Below, piece by piece: positions 61,777 through 64,000 of a stretch of 64,000 bases of DNA (positions are counted from its first letter, which is position 1; the number at the start of each line of letters is the position of its first letter). The stretch is from Streptacidiphilus jiangxiensis (GTDB lineage Bacteria; Actinomycetota; Actinomycetes; Streptomycetales; Streptomycetaceae), in the NCBI RefSeq assembly GCF_900109465.1, contig NZ_FOAZ01000002.1, positions 557,280-621,279 on the forward strand. Direction: 5' to 3'. The notes beneath the pieces are model-generated. The model did no database searches. It saw only the letters and a program-made list of their open reading frames with translations, and was not told where the DNA came from. Both the position numbers and the translations under genes were made by a program.

Positions 61777-62145
61777 TCACTTTTCGTCCATGCCTCCGGC
61801 CGACGCGATGACCTCGTCCAGCACCTCCCGCGACCGGAGCAGGTCCGCGATCAGGCCGTTGATGCGCTCGCGCTCCGTGCCGAGCTGAGCGACGAGCTCC
61901 GGCGTCGCGATCTCACTCGGGCGGCCGTCCTCGTCCCGCAGGCACGGAAGCAACTGGGCGATCTTCCTGCTGTTGAGGCCCGCCGCGTAGAGCGTCTGGA
62001 TCCGCACGACCCGATCGACGGCCCACTCCCCGTACTCGCGCTGCCCACCGGGACTCCGCTGCGCGGGCAGCAGCCCCTGCGCCTCGTAGTAGCGCAGCGA
62101 CCGCTCACTCACCCCACTGCGCCGGGCCAGTTCACCGATCCGCAT
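61777..62145 (-). CDS. MerR-family regulator
   Basis: A 122-residue MerR protein: MRIGELARRSGVSERSLRYYEAQGLL forms the winged helix-turn-helix, followed by a coiled-coil dimer helix (residues 80-115). No metal-binding Cys pair is seen apart from a single Cys in LLPCLRD, so it probably senses a small molecule. It is divergent from the SDR gene, whose promoter has a MerR-type spacer. Confidence 0.93.
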   Translation of the reverse strand: MRIGELARRSGVSERSLRYYEAQGLLPAQRSPGGQREYGEWAVDRVVRIQTLYAAGLNSRKIAQLLPCLRDEDGRPSEIATPELVAQLGTERERINGLIADLLRSREVLDEVIASAGGMDEK

Positions 62146-62166
62146 CTCTCCCCCTGCTGCGGCGAC

Positions 62167-62198
62167 TTGAACCTCACACCTGTGTCAGCTTCTACCGT
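62167..62198 (+). promoter_or_regulatory. MerR-type promoter of the SDR gene
   Basis: TTGAAC (62167) and TACCGT (62193) are separated by 20 bases that contain the dyad CTCACAC-CT-GTGTCAG. An overlong spacer with a central dyad is the usual form of MerR-activated promoters. Confidence 0.65.
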
Positions 62199-62239
62199 GC
62201 CAGAGACACGAACGATCGACATCTGGAACGGACCTGACG

Positions 62240-62980
62240 ATGAATGAGCTGACTGGAAAGATCGCGCTGGTCACCGGCGGCAGCCGAGGAATCGGCGCCG
62301 CGATCGCGAAGAGGCTGGCCCGCGCAGGGGCAGTGGTGGCGTTGACCTACGTCGAGGCGGCCGACCAGGCATACGCCGTCGCCAAGGAGATCGAGGCGGA
62401 CGGCGGACGGGCCCTGGTCATCCAAGCGGACCTGACCCGCCCGGACGCGGCAACTCACGCGGTGGCGCAGACCGTGCGGGAACTGGGCGGCCTCGACATC
62501 CTGGTCAACAACGCCGGCTTCCTCACCTACGGGCCACTGGCGGAGGTGTCGGCCGAGGAGCTGGACAGCGTGCTGGCCGTGGACATCCGATCGGTCTTCC
62601 TGGCGGCCCAGGCCGCGGCCCCGCACCTGGGCGAGGGGGGCAGGATCATCAGCATCGGCTCGTGCTTCAACGGGCGCGTCCCGGGCGAGAACTTCGTCCT
62701 CCAGGCGATGGCCAAGTCCGCTCTGGTCGGCTTCACCAAGGCACTGGCGCGGGAACTGGGACCGCGCGGAATCACCGCGACCATCGTCGACCCCGGCCCG
62801 ATCGACACGGACATGAACCCTGGCGACGGCGAGACCGCCGACGCCCAGCGGTCCCTGACGGCGCTGGGACGGTACGGCCAGGCCGAGGACATCGCCGCGG
62901 CTGTCGCGTTCCTGGCCGGCCCCGGCGGCCGGTACGTCACCGGCACCTCCCTCGCCGTGGACGGCGGCTACACCGCCTGA
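62240..62980 (+). CDS. SDR-family oxidoreductase lacking the catalytic Tyr
   Basis: A 246-residue classical SDR. It has TGGSRGIGAA for NAD(P) binding, NNAGFLTYG, Ser141 (IGSCF) and Lys159, and DPGPIDTDM after the active site. At the position of the catalytic Tyr (YxxxK) there is Gln155 (LQAMAK). Family members with Tyr reduce ketones; here the Tyr is missing, so activity may be altered. It is divergent from and probably activated by the MerR gene. Confidence 0.88.
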   Translation: MNELTGKIALVTGGSRGIGAAIAKRLARAGAVVALTYVEAADQAYAVAKEIEADGGRALVIQADLTRPDAATHAVAQTVRELGGLDILVNNAGFLTYGPLAEVSAEELDSVLAVDIRSVFLAAQAAAPHLGEGGRIISIGSCFNGRVPGENFVLQAMAKSALVGFTKALARELGPRGITATIVDPGPIDTDMNPGDGETADAQRSLTALGRYGQAEDIAAAVAFLAGPGGRYVTGTSLAVDGGYTA

Positions 62981-62986
62981 GGGAGT

Positions 62987-63619
62987 TCAGATCGCGGCCT
63001 CCTCGCGCTCGAGCGCACGCAGCAGCGCCTCGAATCCGGCCGCCACGCCCTCCTCGTCGCCGCTGATCAACCGCTCCAGCAGGAATCCGCGCAGCGCACT
63101 GAGGATCATCTCCGCGACCCCCTGCTTGCGCCGCTCCGACCACTGCGGCGGACAGAGCGCGACAAGGATCGGCAGGTACTGCTCGGAGGCGTGCCGGCCG
63201 AGCTCGCGATAACGGTCCGGGTCGTACATGGCCAGCCCCATCGCCTGGTCCAACACCCGCGCCAACCCCGGCTCCTCGCCCGTCAGCATCGGCCAGGCGA
63301 CGCGGATCCTGTCGGCAAGGGACGCCTCTGCGGGCCCCTCCGCCACCGCCGCCATCGCGTTCTCGATGCGCCGCTCCCGCAGCTTGGCAACGGCCTGGCG
63401 CAGCAGGTCCTCGGCTCCGTCGAAGTGGTACAGCAACACCTTGTGCGTCGTACCGGCCGCCCGCGCGGCGCGACGCAGCGAGAAATCGACCAGCCCGTTC
63501 ACCGCGAGGTCGTCGGTCACCACGGCCAGAAGTTCGAGCCGACGCGCCTCGCCCCGCGGAGAACCGGTCGACCGTCGATAGCCCGCGTTCGTCTCCACCT
63601 GCGGAGCGTACAACGCCAC
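62987..63619 (-). CDS. TetR-family regulator
   Basis: A 210-residue TetR protein with the helix-turn-helix FSLRRAARAAGTTHKVLLYHFDGAEDLLRQA (about 45-75) and a helical C-terminal domain. It is convergent with the SDR gene, with only six bases between them. The GTG at 63619 gives the longest form; a GTG at 63598 is possible because no strong ribosome site is seen at either. Confidence 0.85.
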   Translation of the reverse strand: MALYAPQVETNAGYRRSTGSPRGEARRLELLAVVTDDLAVNGLVDFSLRRAARAAGTTHKVLLYHFDGAEDLLRQAVAKLRERRIENAMAAVAEGPAEASLADRIRVAWPMLTGEEPGLARVLDQAMGLAMYDPDRYRELGRHASEQYLPILVALCPPQWSERRKQGVAEMILSALRGFLLERLISGDEEGVAAGFEALLRALEREEAAI

Positions 63620-63624
63620 AACGC

Positions 63625-63661
63625 AGTGAAGCCCCCTGACCGATAGTCAGGGGGCTTCACT
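63625..63661 (-). terminator. rRNA operon terminator
   Basis: AGTGAAGCCCCCTGAC pairs perfectly over 16 bases with GTCAGGGGGCTTCACT around five bases. It lies nine bases after the 5S rRNA 3' end. Confidence 0.9.
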
Positions 63662-63670
63662 GTAAAAGTT

Positions 63671-63789
63671 GTTCGGCGGCGTCCTACTCTCCCACAGGGT
63701 CCCCCCTGCAGTACCATCGGCGCTGTGAGGCTTAGCTTCCGGGTTCGGAATGTAACCGGGCGTTTCCCTCACGCTATGACCACCGAAAC
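63671..63789 (-). rRNA. rrf: 5S ribosomal RNA
   Basis: About 119 bases on the minus strand beginning GTTTCGGTGGTCATAGC, with CCCGGTTACATTCCGAACCC in the middle and GGGAGAGTAGGACGCCGCC near the end, the standard actinobacterial 5S sequence. The ends are set by the closing GTTTCGGTGG / CGCCGCCGAAC stem. Confidence 0.95.
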
Positions 63790-63849
63790 ACGGTGAAACA
63801 AGCGATAGTCGCTGTCTCAGAACAGCACAGTGGACGCGTAGCAGCTATG

Positions 63850-64000
63850 GACAAGCCCTCGGCCTATTAGTACCGGTCAGCTCCACCCCTCACAGGGCTT
63901 CCACATCCGGCCTATCAACCCAGTCGTCTACTGGGAGCCTTACCCCATCAAGTGGGTGGGAGTACTCATCTCGAAGCAGGCTTCCCGCTTAGATGCTTTC
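63850..64000 (-). rRNA. rrl: 23S ribosomal RNA, 3' end
   Basis: The minus strand carries the conserved 3' end of 23S, with CTGACCGGTACTAATAGGCC and GAGGGCTTGTCC. The rest lies beyond the window. A spacer of about 60 bases separates it from the 5S gene. Confidence 0.93.

Noticed and set aside
63620..64000. tRNA gene in the rRNA region
   Set aside because: The sequence between the 5S end, the spacer and the 23S end contains no cloverleaf; only 5S, spacer, terminator and 23S are visible.

Overview
The window is high-GC actinomycete DNA, most likely from Streptomyces, Kitasatospora or Streptacidiphilus. Signs of this are the near-uniform G/C at third codon positions, frequent GTG starts, ATGA/GTGA gene overlaps, SARP and AfsA regulators, a GlnR-boxed glnII and a ZTP riboswitch in front of folD. 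The 3' end of an rRNA operon (23S end, 5S, terminator) closes the window on the minus strand. I saw no tRNA, CRISPR array, insertion sequence or phage gene.

Bases 1 to about 41.6 kb are one large biosynthetic gene cluster that continues off the left edge. Transcription unit 1 (10258 to 1, minus) encodes a fatty acyl-AMP ligase, two acyl-CoA dehydrogenase-like enzymes, an ACP, a KS-AT-ACP polyketide synthase, a KAS III-like enzyme, a second ACP and an E2-type acyltransferase. Unit 2 (17087 to 10337, minus) encodes a Ser-His-Asp KAS III homologue, a P450 with a long tail, a polyprenyl diphosphate synthase, a class I terpene synthase, another P450 and a small DUF6059-like protein. Further units hold an MFS pump (minus); a YrdB-like protein and a P450-type reductase (plus); a second Ser-His-Asp KAS III homologue, an FkbH glyceryl enzyme, its ACP and an MMPL transporter (minus); an FAD monooxygenase and SRPBCC protein (minus); and an alpha/beta hydrolase, type II thioesterase and phosphopantetheinyl transferase. 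The genes fit a desaturated fatty acyl chain, extended once by malonyl, joined to a glyceryl C3 unit (tetronate-type chemistry) and combined with a cyclised, oxidised terpene. I do not recognise the product.

Eight 11-bp-spaced direct repeats (consensus CGCARGM-N4-CTTWAGS, either half first) sit in front of the transcription units of the cluster. They look like operators for one or both large SARP/AfsR regulators encoded at 31.1-34.2 kb and 36.2-38.9 kb, which flank an AfsA-type butyrolactone synthase. A third P450, an alpha/beta hydrolase and a TetR gene finish the cluster.

From 41.6 kb rightward the content is mostly chromosomal. It includes a Tat-exported protein, an operon with two AbiEii-type nucleotidyltransferases, a secreted esterase lipoprotein, folD with its riboswitch, a secreted Ig-like protein, glnII, a FabF-like ketosynthase, a YigZ protein, a DUF5685 protein with a striking Cys-rich tail, several hydrolase/regulator pairs and the rRNA genes. 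Inside it, 52042 to 48465 (minus) is a compact operon that looks like an undescribed RiPP-type system: a 30-residue Cys-containing peptide, an intercistronic hairpin, a membrane HExxH metalloprotease with a PqqD-like N-terminus, and a TPR protein.
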